Source of the DNA: Adiantum capillus-veneris
Taxonomy: Eukaryota > Streptophyta > Polypodiopsida > Polypodiales > Pteridaceae
NCBI GenBank assembly: GCA_014529385.2
Contig: CM043962.1
Span: 123,370,470 to 123,434,469, forward strand
Length of the DNA: 64,000 nucleotides
Direction of reading: 5' to 3'
Below, piece by piece: positions 9,720-21,390 of the stretch. A program made the position numbers and the translations under genes. Every line of letters starts with the position of its first letter. The first letter of the stretch is position 1. Under the pieces are notes generated by a model, which made no database searches, was not told the DNA's origin, and saw nothing but the letters and a program-made list of their open reading frames with translations.

Positions 9720-10429
9720 CAAACCCAAGTTAGCACTTTCTGGCAGAAGAGGCAGCAGGAGCTTCCCGCTCACATAAAATTCTCAGCAGTACCCCCCCCT
9801 CAGCATCGGATCCATCGCCATCACCCACCCTCCCTTGGCATTTTCACAGACCATCCATCGCTTGAAGTCCTTCCCCTTCTTGGCGATAATTCCCTTGCAG
9901 AATCAGCCCCAGTACCTAGCGTTTTGGGATTTCAGCCCTCAGCAACAACGCCAGCCTCACCTCAACCCTTAGCGTTTTTGACCATCAGCAAGGCAAGAAC
10001 TCAACAGATTCAGCGTTTTTTGATATTCATTGGCAGCAGTCCAAAGCAACCACTAACGCCATCATTCAGTTGCAGATCCTTGGTGGATTCAGCCCCAAAA
10101 ACACTGCCAGAATTCAGCCCTTAAACCTGCAAGTAGATCAGCGTTTTAACCTCTGTTCAGCCCCTTCAAAACGCTGCAGAACATCAACGTTTTCAGCCGG
10201 CAGCAGCCTATTCAAAAACGCAGCAGAAACCCTAAGAACCAGCGTTTTATTTCAGCCTTAAAGCATCAGCAGAAAACCAGGAAATTCCAGCCACGACATC
10301 AGCCCGAATAGTCAGAATTTCAGCCACGAAGCCGTCGTCGTCATCACCGTCGTCGTCGTCGGCGGCGGCATAGTCCAATAGCATCAATCCATTGCATTTG
10401 CATTGTACTCTTTCGTGCAATCAAGTAGA

Positions 10430-10451
10430 CCACTCTTGCCGACGAGAGTGG
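10430..10451. other. Conserved 9-bp-stem hairpin in family-A LTR
   Basis: Left arm CCACTCTTG (10430-10438), loop CCGA, right arm CGAGAGTGG (10443-10451). The single stem mismatch is a G-T(U) wobble. The same hairpin is at 2611-2632 (opposite strand), 8160-8181 and 14507-14528. It lies downstream of the TATA box and so is probably in the transcript. Confidence 0.75.
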
Positions 10452-10675
10452 GGCCTTCGGAGGAGGGTTTTACAACCTCTCGGGTGTCGTATCTCTTCTC
10501 TCTCCTTCTCTCGGTCTCATTCACTTGCACGCACAATATCCACCCACTTTGTTCGTTACCACAGCACTCTACAAGACGGAAAGCTCTCTCTTTCCCTAAG
10601 AACTAAAAGGAACCTTGAGCAATAAAGATTACTAATCTTGAGAAAATATAACATTCATTCCGCTGCACCTTACAT

Positions 10676-10687
10676 TGGTATCAGAGC
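10676..10687 (+). other. Primer-binding site, initiator tRNA-Met type
   Basis: TGGTATCAGAGC one base after the 5' LTR end. It is the standard plant site complementary to the tRNA-iMet 3' end. Confidence 0.9.
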
Positions 10688-11171
10688 TTTGGAAGTGTTC
10701 TACATTACTCAAGGAAAGAACCACAAGAACCACAAGAATTTTTTTGCTTCTTGTGATCGCACGAACCCAAGTTCGCTTGGGCATAGCAATTCCTAATCGT
10801 GTTTTGTTGAAGAGTGACAGGAATCCCAAGAAAGAAGGGCTTGTCCAGCCTCCCCTTGTGTCTCTTTTCACTCATTGAGAGCGGACCGTGCACTTAGCGG
10901 CCGGCCAATCGACGTGAGGGGGGAAAAAGCAACCTTGGTGTGAGCGCAAGGCCTCCAAGGGGTGCGCCCGCAGAAAGGAGTAGAACTCGGGTGAAGAGAA
11001 GATCCTTCTCCAACGCGATTTGCAAGCAAAAGAAAACCTCAAGAACCTCAAGAATCCCAAGACCCTCAAGACTCAAGAACCTCAAGAACCCAAGATTCTC
11101 ACGAATCAAGGATCTCAAGACCCTCAAGAACCCAAGTTCCTCGCGAGCTTAAGACCCCAAGATTGTAGTGC
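10688..11171 (+). other. Leader of family-A element with CTCAAGAAC repeats
   Basis: No gene is seen before the gag ATG at 11172. From about 11036 to 11130 a CTCAAGAACC-like unit of about ten bases is repeated many times with variation. The same repeat is in the truncated copy at about 1960-2030. Confidence 0.6.
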
Positions 11172-12452
11172 ATGGTCGTCACCCAAAGCGGCATGGATAC
11201 TTCGCATTCAGGTGATGAGCATGAGAGAGGCGACGAAGGATTCTCCCCACCAGGAGATTTTTCCAACCCTCCACCTTCGCCATCTACGCCAGACCCTATG
11301 GAGGCAATGATGAAGCAGATGATGGCCACGATGGATAGACAGGAAGACAAGCACCTTGCTTTAGAACGCGAGCGGGACGCAAGAAAAGAAAGAAAAGAAC
11401 TGGAAGGAGCGGCAGCAAGAAACGCAACATTGGAGGCCGATCGTGCCGCTCACAGATTGGCTATGGAGGCCGAGCGTGAAGCTCGTAGATTGGCTATGGA
11501 GATCGAACGTGAAGCTCGACGAGAGCTACGCACTCAAGAATTGCTTGCCCAAGTCCTAGCCTCGAAGACCGAACCACCCAAAGATCATGGGAGTTCGTCA
11601 AGTGGCGCAAGCCACGACGCGGATTCCAACCATCCAATTACAGAAAAGTTGATTTTCAGTAAGTATGACGGTAAGATGGATGCTACAGTTATTCATTCTT
11701 GGTTGCATCAATTTAATGCTTATTTTGCGACAACTAAGAAGATAAGCAATAGCAAAGTTTTGACGGCAGCTATGTACCTTGCCGGTGATGCCATTATTTG
11801 GTACCATGCATGGCAAGAGGCACAGCTAGCCGCGCACCTAGAGGAAGCCGACGGATTCACGCCCCTTTCCTTCGATTGGGGTGATTTCCAAGACAAGCTC
11901 AAGGCGCGGTTTATGCCACCTCAGTACCTCGCACGATTGAAGGACGATTGGCGCGCTCTCAAGCAAAATGGTATGCCAGTCATGTCTTTTTCTAATCGTG
12001 TTTTGCAGCTAGGTACCCAATTACGCATGTCGGATGATGAGCGCAAAGAGGCTTTTCTCTTTGGATTGGACGAGTATATCAAGTACGATGTCGAGGTATT
12101 CGATCCAATCGATCTCAACAAGGCGGTAGCGATTGCTCTCACACAAGAGATAAAGCACAACAAGGGAAAGCCTAAGGAGAACAAGACTTCCTCAAGTACC
12201 TCGCAGACTCCTCAGAACCCTCAAAACGGTAAGAATGGTAAGAATTATAACTCTTCTAACCAATCTACCAACAGTATCTCATCAAAGAATTCTTCCAATG
12301 AATCTAAGGGTAAGGCTAACACAATTGCTAAACCTAAGCTTACTTCGGATGAAAAGGTAGCACAAGGAATTGTAGGAGGTTACATCACTTCGGAAGAACA
12401 AAGCACGTATTCTAAGGTCGTTGTTTTCATTGTCACATTAAGGGTCACATAA
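11172..12452 (+). CDS. Gag protein of family-A element
   Basis: A 426-residue frame. Residues about 1-50 are acidic and Pro/Ser-rich. About 55-125 are Arg/Glu/Ala-rich heptads such as LAMEAEREARRLAMEIERE, a probable coiled coil. About 165-310 form a Ty3/gypsy-type capsid domain (SWLHQFNAYF, AGDAIIWYHAWQEAQLAAHL, DFQDKLKARFMPPQYLARL). The Ser/Asn/Lys tail follows. The zinc knuckle CFHCHIKGHIKRTC (12422-12463) lies in the -1 frame, so a one-base loss near 12416 has cut the knuckle from the gag ORF. Gag would assemble the particle and package element RNA. The ATG is supported by the match to the truncated copy at 1933. Confidence 0.85.
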   Translation: MVVTQSGMDTSHSGDEHERGDEGFSPPGDFSNPPPSPSTPDPMEAMMKQMMATMDRQEDKHLALERERDARKERKELEGAAARNATLEADRAAHRLAMEAEREARRLAMEIEREARRELRTQELLAQVLASKTEPPKDHGSSSSGASHDADSNHPITEKLIFSKYDGKMDATVIHSWLHQFNAYFATTKKISNSKVLTAAMYLAGDAIIWYHAWQEAQLAAHLEEADGFTPLSFDWGDFQDKLKARFMPPQYLARLKDDWRALKQNGMPVMSFSNRVLQLGTQLRMSDDERKEAFLFGLDEYIKYDVEVFDPIDLNKAVAIALTQEIKHNKGKPKENKTSSSTSQTPQNPQNGKNGKNYNSSNQSTNSISSKNSSNESKGKANTIAKPKLTSDEKVAQGIVGGYITSEEQSTYSKVVVFIVTLRVT

Positions 12453-13000
12453 AAAGAACATGTCCTAAGCTTGAAACGAATGAATCTAAAGAACCTACAG
12501 CACCCACTACATCTGTCAATGCAATGAATAATAACACGGTTGTGCCCAAAGTTTCTCAGGACCCTCCCATTGATGATTCTCTCATTGAATGTTATGGTCG
12601 CACGTCGGGGCACCGTTTTGTCATATTGTTTGACCCAGGTAGTATGCATGATGTGATCGGTTCCTCTCTTGTTGAAAGAGCCCGCCTCGAAGTTAGTCCG
12701 AGATCTCCTATCGAGGTCTCTGGCTTTCGTCTCGGTATGGACGCTCTCATCACGGAGGAGTGCCTTGATGTGTTGTTTGCAATTCAACAGACTGCCTTCA
12801 CTAGAAGATTTGTTGTTTCTCCTCTCTCAGGATGTGATATGATTTTGGGCATTCGATGGTTTCGTGAGACTAACGCTCTCATTGATTTTGAGGCTAACAC
12901 TTTAACTCTCAATGCCAAAAGTGATTCTCCTACTGTCTTTCATGGAGTAGACATTGCTCCTTCTCCATCTCTCATTGCTAATATGCAAGACAAGGTTGAA
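12422..13000 (+). pseudogene. Zinc knuckle and retropepsin-like domain of family-A element, frameshifted from gag
   Basis: In one frame: knuckle CFHCHIKGHIKRTC, then VILFDPGSMHDVIGSSLVE (retropepsin active-site loop, but D-P-G where D-S/T-G is usual) and CDMILGIRWFRETNALIDF (the conserved ILG-W second half). An ORF counted from ATG at 12524 runs to 13090, its last residues out of the domain. The Pro in the active-site triplet makes catalysis doubtful. Pol sequence does not follow. Confidence 0.75.
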
Positions 13001-13039
13001 AGGATTCGGGATAAGGAGATTCTCTCGGTCTCTCTTTCT

Positions 13040-13240
13040 CCAAAGCATGATAACAGGATTTGCATGATTATGAGAAGCATGATGATTTGAAGGATAATGA
13101 GTTGCATGATGATTTGGATGACAATGACAAGCATGATGATTTGCATGATCAAGATGTGATTTCTCACAAGCAAGATGAGCTGCATGAAGATGATGTGATT
13201 AAGGATGATGTGTTAGTGGATGCTTTTTCTAGCGAAGCTA
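13040..13240 (+). repeat. Degenerate GATGATTTGCAT repeats (Asp/His-rich)
   Basis: Units of GATGATTTG, CATGAT and GAT are repeated for about 170 bp. One frame (from 13060) reads as KHDDLxD repeats and is very acidic. It sits after the protease where pol would begin. It could be a coding tail in another frame or simply an expanded repeat. Confidence 0.5.
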
Positions 13241-13468
13241 TCCTCGTTGCAGATTCGATCAATCACAAGAATCGATCTTGGCTTTCGAGTCGAGGTCCAC
13301 AGATCCCCCACAAGAAGATTTGCTAGATCCCGAAGAACCGATCTTGGCTCTCGAGCCTAGGCCCAAGGAACCCTCACAGGAAGTATTATGTGTTCGCATG
13401 ATTGATACGCACACGTTGTTCGAGTGTTTCATTCGTGAAGGTTTCTTGTATTTTAGTCAACATCGTTA
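13241..13468 (+). other. 3' tail of family-A element
   Basis: Short imperfect repeats of a CGAAGAACCGATCTTGGCT-like unit appear near 13275-13350. No obvious polypurine tract precedes the 3' LTR; GTGAAGG at 13435 is the nearest purine run. Confidence 0.4.
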
Positions 13469-14751
13469 TGTGATCCACCCTATGTGTCCGTGGACAAGCT
13501 ACAACATAACAGGGTTCAGTCAGTCCAGTCAAGTCTAGATTAGCAATGATCTGGCACTTTTGTGAGTCTATTCGTAGACCGTGCATGCCCAGTCACTTAG
13601 CATAGATGCATATCCTCCGGTTGCACACAGCATGATCATCGGAATTCCCATCAGAATCCATTAGCATCAGTTAGGGGAATTTTCCAGTGCATTTAGCCTA
13701 TTTTCCTATTTATTGGCATTTTCAATTATTATTTTTAAGTGACTTTCCAACAAAAGTAGGCAGGGCAATTTTGCTAAGTTAATATATAAGCAAACCCAAA
13801 TTAGCACTTTCTGGCAGAAGAGGCAGCAGGAGCTTCCCGCTCAACAGACAACTTCTCAGCAGTACCCCCCCCCTTAGCATCAAATCCATCGCCATCACCA
13901 CCCCTCCCTTAGTGTTTTCACAGACCATCCATTGCTTGAAGTCCTTCCCCTTCCTGGCGATAATTCCCTTGCAGAATCAGCCCCAGTACCTAGCGTTTTG
14001 GGATTTCAGCCCTCAGCAAAAACGCCAGCCTCACCTCAACCCTTAGCGTTTTTGACCATCAGCAAGGCAAGAACTCAACAGATTCAGCGTTTTTTGATAT
14101 TCATTGGCAGCAGCCCAAAGCAACCACTAACGCCATCATTCAGTTGCAGATCCTTGGTGGATTCAGCCCCAAAAACACTGCCAGAATTCAGCCCTTAAAC
14201 CTGCAAGTAGATCAGCGTTTTAACCTCTGTTCAGCCCCTTCAAAACGCTGCAGAACATCAACGTTTTCAGCCGGCAGCAGCCTATTCAAAAACGCAGCAG
14301 AAACCCTAAGAACCAGCGTTTTATTTCAGCCTTAAAGCATCAGCAGAAAACCAGGAAATTCCAGCCACGACATCAGCCCGAATAGTCACAATTTCAGCCA
14401 CGAAGCCGTCGTCGTCATCACCGTGGTCGTCGTCGTCGTCATCGGCATAGTCCAATAGCATCAGTCCATTGCATTTGCATTGTACTCTTTCCTGCAATCA
14501 AGTGGACCACTCTCGCCGACGAGAGTGGGGTCTTCAGAGGAGGGTTTTACAACCTCTCGGGTGTCGTATCTCTTCTCTCTCCTTCTCTCAGTCTCATTCA
14601 CTTGCACGCACAATATCCACCCACTTTGTTCGTGACCACAGCACTCTACAAGACGGAAAGCTCTCTCTTTCCCTAAGAACTAAAAGGAACCTTGAGCAAT
14701 AAAGATCACTAATCTTGAGAAAATACAACATTCATTCCGCTGCACCTTACA
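13469..14751 (+). repeat. 3' LTR of family-A element
   Basis: It is near-identical to 9387-10674 from the CCCTATGTGTCC segment onward. The first bases are shortened (TGTGATCC instead of TGTCACGTGACACATCC), so a few bases are lost at the outer U3 end. It ends CACCTTACA at 14751, directly before CAGAG. Confidence 0.85.
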
Positions 14752-14839
14752 CAGAGGGAGATCGTTGAAGAGAGAGAGAGAGAGAGACCATGCGCTCAAA
14801 AAAAAAAGAAGGGCGCTGATTTTGTTCGATGTTTTTTTC

Positions 14840-15576
14840 AAGGGTGGCTGCCGACTTATTAAGTGGGCGGCCTGCCTATTTAAAAATGGTCTAAACCTGT
14901 TCAAAAACTCTATAAAACCTTGTAAGCTGAAAACAATGCTTGCACGGCACTTTCCAGGCGTCCCTGGATGCAACCACATACACAAATCCAATGCAAACAT
15001 AGACTTCCTCGCGGGCGCGGGAAAGCATCTGCTTTCCCGGAAAGCGTTTGTTTTTCCTCAAAGTTTCCTCTGAACCCATCTTCATTCAAGTGCTTGCTCA
15101 TACTTGTGCACAAATCTAGCACAGTTCGGAATTTCTTCCTAACTATGAATATTCCCTTTCCGATGCCCCTCTCACCCACCGTGTGACGCATTAGGAATAC
15201 CCATCACCTAGTCCTTTCCTACCGAACTTACAATACAATCTCCTTCGTGATGCTCTATGTCACCGATCCTTTGACACATAAGATATGTCCGATCCCGGAT
15301 GGTCGAATACTTCTTTCCGATGCTCCCTGTCACCCATCCGATGTGACGCACCAAACGTCCAACCTGTTCCTAGTGGCCTTACAAATATTCCCATTCACAA
15401 TGCTCCCGGCATTACTCTGAATGACGCACTAGAAATATCTGTACTTGGATGTCTCCAGTGAGAAAAACCCTCTTACTTAAAATTCCAATAATTCATTTAG
15501 ATTTTTTTTCCCTGGTGTCCCACGCGAAAAACAATAATTCATTTATTTTTCTGTCAAATAAAGCCAATTTAGCAAC
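14840..15576 (-). repeat. Partial family-B LTR (U3 part)
   Basis: It matches the solo LTR 3794-5071 over its U3 half: GTGGGCGG, the CCAGGCGTCCCTGGATGCAACCACAT segment, and repeated GATGC...CACCCATC...GTGACGCA units (four here at roughly 80-bp spacing, two in the solo copy). It stops near 14840, before the TATA box, and ends at AGCAACG at 15576 where the other has AGCAACA. Confidence 0.7.
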
Positions 15577-16670
15577 GTTACGAGCCACGTCATCCATTCA
15601 GATTTTTTGTACGATCAACCACATCACCACTCAACAATCTCAATATCTCTCACCTCTTTTTCTGGCAATTGTGCCACAACGTCACTTTGTGACAACCCGT
15701 CATTGTCGATCGCTAAGAACTGGATCTATCTTTGGGCCAGGTTCCGCAGCGGAAACACCCTCCCCTGCAAGTGTCTTGAGTTGAGCTTTCTCTCGCTCAA
15801 CCTCCTAGTCCTACACTTCTTCCTCATCTTCTCTCTCGAATTCCTCTATTGCTTTACCCTCAGATTCTCTTTCTTTGTATTCGTGCTCCCTCTCCCCCTC
15901 ATATTCTCTATTAGAATCCATAGCATGTGCTACAAAAAGTCAGATCAGATCCTCGGTAGAAAAGAATTGATTGCAAGCTCAAATACCATTGTAACCGGTA
16001 GGCCATTGTTGAGGGGATGAATCAGCAAACGCATGAATGAACTTGAAAACTAAACTTAAATGAGCACTAGAGCCGAGACACAAAGTTTGATTTCCACTCC
16101 CAAGATTCACTAGCCTCTGAGTTAGATGCCCCACAAGGTAGTTTTATATTGATAAGCCACAAAGTACAAAGTTAGATGCCCCACGGCATAATCTTTATAT
16201 TGATAAGCCACAAAGTACAACTGCCATGGCTCTATATTGTGTAACCATACACTAATCTGCAGAATGATCCCAAAGGCCACTTATTTAAAGGCACACACGA
16301 CCAAAAATAATTGGCACTAAAAGCTGGCGCCCGAAAGCTCTCCACTCGAAAACTAGAACTCCAAAAGTCGACTGCTTTCATAACTATTGAAACACGCAAC
16401 GTATACGACAAAAATCTGGGGTGTACAATCGGTTCTTCTCTCTCCTCTGTCTGGATGGGTCTCGGGTCCTGCTACATCATCATTTGTGACACTGCGTTAA
16501 ACAGAACGGTGCCAAGAGATCTATTAAAAAAACGCTAACATGAATGGCAAAAATCATTGACAAGCAAAGAGTGCAATTAATAACAAGTGGAAGCAAAGAA
16601 TTGGGGCTAAGCATGGAGGTGAGGGGAAATGGCAGAACATAGAGACATCTAGCGCTCTAATACCATGCCA
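15577..16670 (-). repeat. Decayed minus-strand copia-type LTR remnants
   Basis: Two primer-site-like strings occur on the minus strand: TGGTATTTGAGC (15975-15990 region) and TGGTATTAGAGC (16655-16667 region). Each faces LTR-like sequence on its right. A 50-bp tandem duplication (16121-16170, 16171-16220) lies between them and contains TATATTGATAAGCCACAAAG. No coding region survives, and boundaries are not resolved. Confidence 0.35.
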
Positions 16671-17897
16671 AAGAGTGCAGCCGCCAACGGAGGAGAATAG
16701 AAAGTGTGAACACACGAGAGAGAGAGGTGAAGCCAGTAACTCAATAACTCCATAGGCAAAATGATACAAGATATGGACAAAATGCTTGATGCAAACTCCC
16801 TAAATATCTAGAATCCCTAGCAGGAGAGTGAAAGGGTGGCCAAACCACAACCAAAGGCTTGCGTGTAATTGAAAGAACCCATAAGCAAGAGCAAAAGCAT
16901 CTAGAGGGTGAGCATAAAGCTCTGACATACCACACATCTCAGGAGAGCATGAGTACACAAGTTGCTTGTAAGCATACAGTATACATGTCTTGATGTGTAT
17001 GTCATTTGCTATTCTTTAATATTCTATTTCCTCTTGTCTTATGGCAAGAATGATTAATTTGATTTTAGAAAGCAGAAGATGACAGGTATTAGGGTTATAA
17101 TTTATTTTCATTTGTGACCAGTCACAGAAACTCTCTCAAAAAAAGTCGTACCTGACAAACTTCAAGTCTGACCAGAAATCCTCCTGGTCTGCACACCAAT
17201 GTTCTCTCTATATCTCTCTTTAGAGAATGCTGATTTTCTCTCCCTGTCCCTAGCACATTTTCTCTCTATAACTCTCTCTGCTTATAGAAAATGTTTTTGT
17301 CCTCTCTTGCTTGCTTCCTTAATGCAGGATGGATTAACCCTGGACCAATGAGCATAATGGCACAACATCCATTCCTCACACACTAAAATAGCACCAAAGG
17401 CAGGACATTGACTTTAAGAATGAAAGCATGTATCTATGCCAAGATTTTGCATTACAAGTAAAGTAAACTTGGAGTTGTCATGTATCTCACTACACAGGGA
17501 AGTTACACTATCTATGCTTACACATCCTCTTTGGTGATTGGGCTATTTGCAAACTACTAGAGAGGTTAAGATTACATGCCACCTAGGTAATGGAGTACAC
17601 CACACCAATTTGCCAAATCTTGCAATACTTCGTAATAACCTTTGTGACAAGAGGATGGCATCTCGATTCTCACCCTATCTAAACATGTCAATGAGGTTTT
17701 CTACGAACAATATGCCAGTTTCACCTATGGCCATAGCTCCCACATCGAGACTTGGCTTGAGAAACCGCATGGCTGCGAAGAGTTTGGCTTTCTTGCTTTG
17801 GCCACCCTTTTGAAAATATAGCAATGTGCAAACAAAATACAAAATATCTTTGTTCAGAGAATTATGAACTTCTTTTCCGTGTTTAACATATACCAAC
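16671..17897. other. No recognisable gene
   Basis: Ordinary AT-leaning sequence with CTCTCTATA-type simple patches at 17200-17280. A minus-strand frame at 17690-17815 follows an AG acceptor-like site, but its translation does not match the rest of the MTG1/SIN2 family, so I do not add it to the gene beside it. Confidence 0.5.
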
Positions 17898-18855
<958 letters not shown>

Positions 18856-19399
18856 ATTCGCTCGTTAACTTGAGCTGCGTGAGCTGGGCTCTAAATGGGG
18901 CTTTCGGTAGTAGAAAGTCCATAAGTACAACAAAAGTTTTTAAGGGTGAGATTAGACAGGCAGAAGAGAAGAATGGTGTGTTTATCCGTGTGGAAGCTAT
19001 ACACTGGAGAAGGGGGAAAAGGGTTGAGGCTTTCTCGGGATATCAGCCCCTCCCCTTGTTGCACCATTCATTGACTAGAAACCCTTTTACCAGTAGCTTG
19101 GCTTGTTTGAATGAATATGGGAAAAGGTAGCAAGAGCCCTCTCAATTGGCATTGCCTTTGTTTAAAACTAGATTAAACATCTTGCCTTTGTGGAGCTACA
19201 AAGAAAAGCAAACCATTAGTTTAATTTTTCATATTGTAGCAATGCTGCAACGAATTCAATTTATATCGTGCATGGACTCCTTGAGAGCCATGCTTAAGGT
19301 GGAGATTGGGCACCTTGTCTCTCCAAACTTTATAAGAAATGGGAACCGTGCCATGTTGTCCCATAAAGCAATCCACTCCACTACATAGGCAAGGAAATT
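18856..19399. other. Upstream flank of the GTPase gene
   Basis: It lies 5' of the minus-strand exon 1, so any promoter would be here. I see no clear TATA box close to exon 1 and no other gene. Confidence 0.4.
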
Positions 19400-19490
19400 T
19401 ACAACCAGGTGTTGGGAGCCCATATGCTTTTACAACCAGGTGATGGGAGCCCATATGCTCTTGGTGGCTCGATGGAGCCCATATGCTTTT
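19395..19490. repeat. Triplicated short repeat
   Basis: GGGAGCCCATATGCTTTTAC-like units occur three times at about 35-bp spacing, the first two sharing ACAACCAGGTG. The third is diverged (CTCGATGGAGCCCATATGC). Confidence 0.7.
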
Positions 19491-21390
19491 ATTCACTTCG
19501 TCGGCAATGCTTGCCCCATCAACTAAGACTTACCTTCACTCCTATCTTATTTCAAAGCTAATTTACTAAGCAAGTCTTTCTAAACCAATGTTATCACAAA
19601 ATTATTGAAAAGCCTAATAATTTGGGTATAGGCTTGTGCATCGGTATGTTTCTAATAGAGCCTTGTTATTCATTCATATTAATGGATTTGCAGCTGTGCA
19701 ACCCAATGTAGGTGTGTCAAGCATGGGGTGCTCTACCTTCACGAGGTTTTTATCACGATCTTCCATCTAAGGAAGTCATATTTCTTAGTCTTATTAAAGC
19801 CTTCATCAACCTTCTAAAATCTCTTTTCTCTCAAGAGTGATGTCTATACTCTCATCCTCTTTGTAGAAGATGGGATCACGTGTTGTAGCGTACAGTGCAA
19901 GCATATATTTTGCAATATATGTTTTGTCAATGCATGCTAAGTTTTCCCTTAAGTGTGACATCCCTTGCATTTTAGAAGGAGATGTGGTCGATCTAGCAAC
20001 ATTTTTCACAGTGCTTTGCTACATTTCTATAGATGTTGTTTAAGTTAAAGTTAAAAAAGCAGCTACATCAATAAACCTTGTCTATCTTCAAGAGTGTGGT
20101 TGTGTCTTGATCAGTTCATAATCTTGGTTTTGATGATGCAATTGTGGCATTTGGTTTACTATACCAAGGTTTGCAAGAGCTAAATGCTCACAAAAAACAT
20201 GTGGAATGTGTTTCATGTATGTTGTTTTTCATTTGCATTTTTTCATGTATGTTTTTCATTTGCATAATGTTTTGTCCATTTACATTTTCTAGTTTAGTAC
20301 ACATACAACACTCTCCTTTAGTGTCTTTATTGATTCTTCCTTAGGAACCATAAAAAACGTGCCTATGAAGGCTACCTTCTTGGTGGAATAGAGCATGCTC
20401 GTGTTCCTTAAGTCATGGTGTTTGTGGAAATATGTCGTGAGACTCGTGACTCATGTAGTAAAGAGATAGTTGTAGGCTCATGTATAGGTGTCCAAGGCTA
20501 TAAAATGCATTTTTTGTTAGTGTTTAAGAAGCAAGGGCAACACATTAAACTAAGCATATCTTGGTCAATTAAAATATTATGTTTGTGAAAGATGTTGTGA
20601 TGCATTGCTTTCATGTATGGGAGAAATGATTATCTAGGACATGTATGACATTTATTAGCTCATTCTTTATTGTTGAATAGCCACATGTAGAACAAAATTT
20701 TTACACAAAATCAACTTATCCACGTTCCTAATGTCTCCATGATAATTGGTTCTAATCTTGACAATGCTCTTTTATTAGGAGAGAATGTGAATAGCAAAGT
20801 GTAAGACGACACATAAAAATGAGTGGCTCTACATTTGTGCAAAAATGCATTAAATGTCTAGACATATTCCTTATGGTTCTCAATGTATGTATAATGCACC
20901 AATGCATTAACCATTGGTTGTTTCAACCATGTGATACTAGAAATAGATTCTATCATTGGATGATGACAAATTCTAGATAAAGTTAGCACCATAATTTTGC
21001 TATTAACAAGAATACCACATGGTATTCATGTGATTTATCACTTGGAAAAAAACACAATCAATATTAGAGTGGATTTATAAGCCCAAAGATATATAGGATG
21101 GGAGTGTGGATTGCTAAAAGCCCGAGATTTGGAGAAATTTTATGCCTAGGAAAAAGGGTATAAATGTTTATGAGAGTTTTGTTTCCACTTGCCACATGCC
21201 AGTAGTTTGTGCATAATGTTATGATTTTATCAACCCTCTAGAGTGATTGACATGGGACACCTGAAAAATCATCGCGTTGGTGTGGTTTAGCATCATTATG
21301 TAAACAGGGATAGCTAGACTTGTTTATAATTGCTTGTTGTTCTCGTGATTAGTGGGATAACATGAAATTCTGTTACTGATTTGATCTTGA
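19491..21390. other. No recognisable gene
   Basis: AT-rich intergenic sequence with only short chance frames. A small CATTTGCAT/TCATGTATG repetition lies near 20215-20270. Confidence 0.5.

Larger units (their letters stand above)
9387..10674 (+). repeat. 5' LTR of family-A element
   Basis: 1288 bp from TGTCACGTGACAC to CACCTTACA. It holds a TATA box (TATATAAG, 9712-9719), a long run of GCGTTTT/CAGCC motifs (about 9900-10260), a CGT-rich trinucleotide patch (10326-10370) and a conserved hairpin (10430-10451). Confidence 0.9.
9387..14751 (+). mobile_element. Complete family-A non-autonomous LTR retrotransposon (TR-GAG-like)
   Basis: A 5365-bp element: 5' LTR 9387-10674, primer site 10676-10687, leader, gag 11172-about 12475, protease to about 13000, a short noncoding tail, and 3' LTR 13469-14751. 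CAGAG flanks it at 9382-9386 and 14752-14756. No reverse transcriptase, RNase H or integrase is present between protease and 3' LTR (about 450 bp), so it must depend on another element for copying. Terminal-repeat elements carrying only gag are known in plants as TR-GAG; this one also keeps a retropepsin-like domain. The LTRs are very alike, suggesting a fairly recent insertion. Confidence 0.9.

Noticed and set aside
12400-12425. Programmed -1 frameshift between gag and zinc knuckle/protease of family A
   Set aside because: No slippery heptamer is visible at the junction, and the knuckle is normally part of gag. A single-base deletion near 12416 explains it better.
15607-16020. 137-residue plus-strand frame
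   Set aside because: Hydrophobic Phe/Leu/Ser text from a TTC/CTC-rich stretch next to LTR debris; no start context or domain.
17690-17815. Fifth exon of the GTPase gene
   Set aside because: An acceptor-like AG exists, but the in-phase translation soon meets a stop, and neither frame resembles the G3 region expected next.
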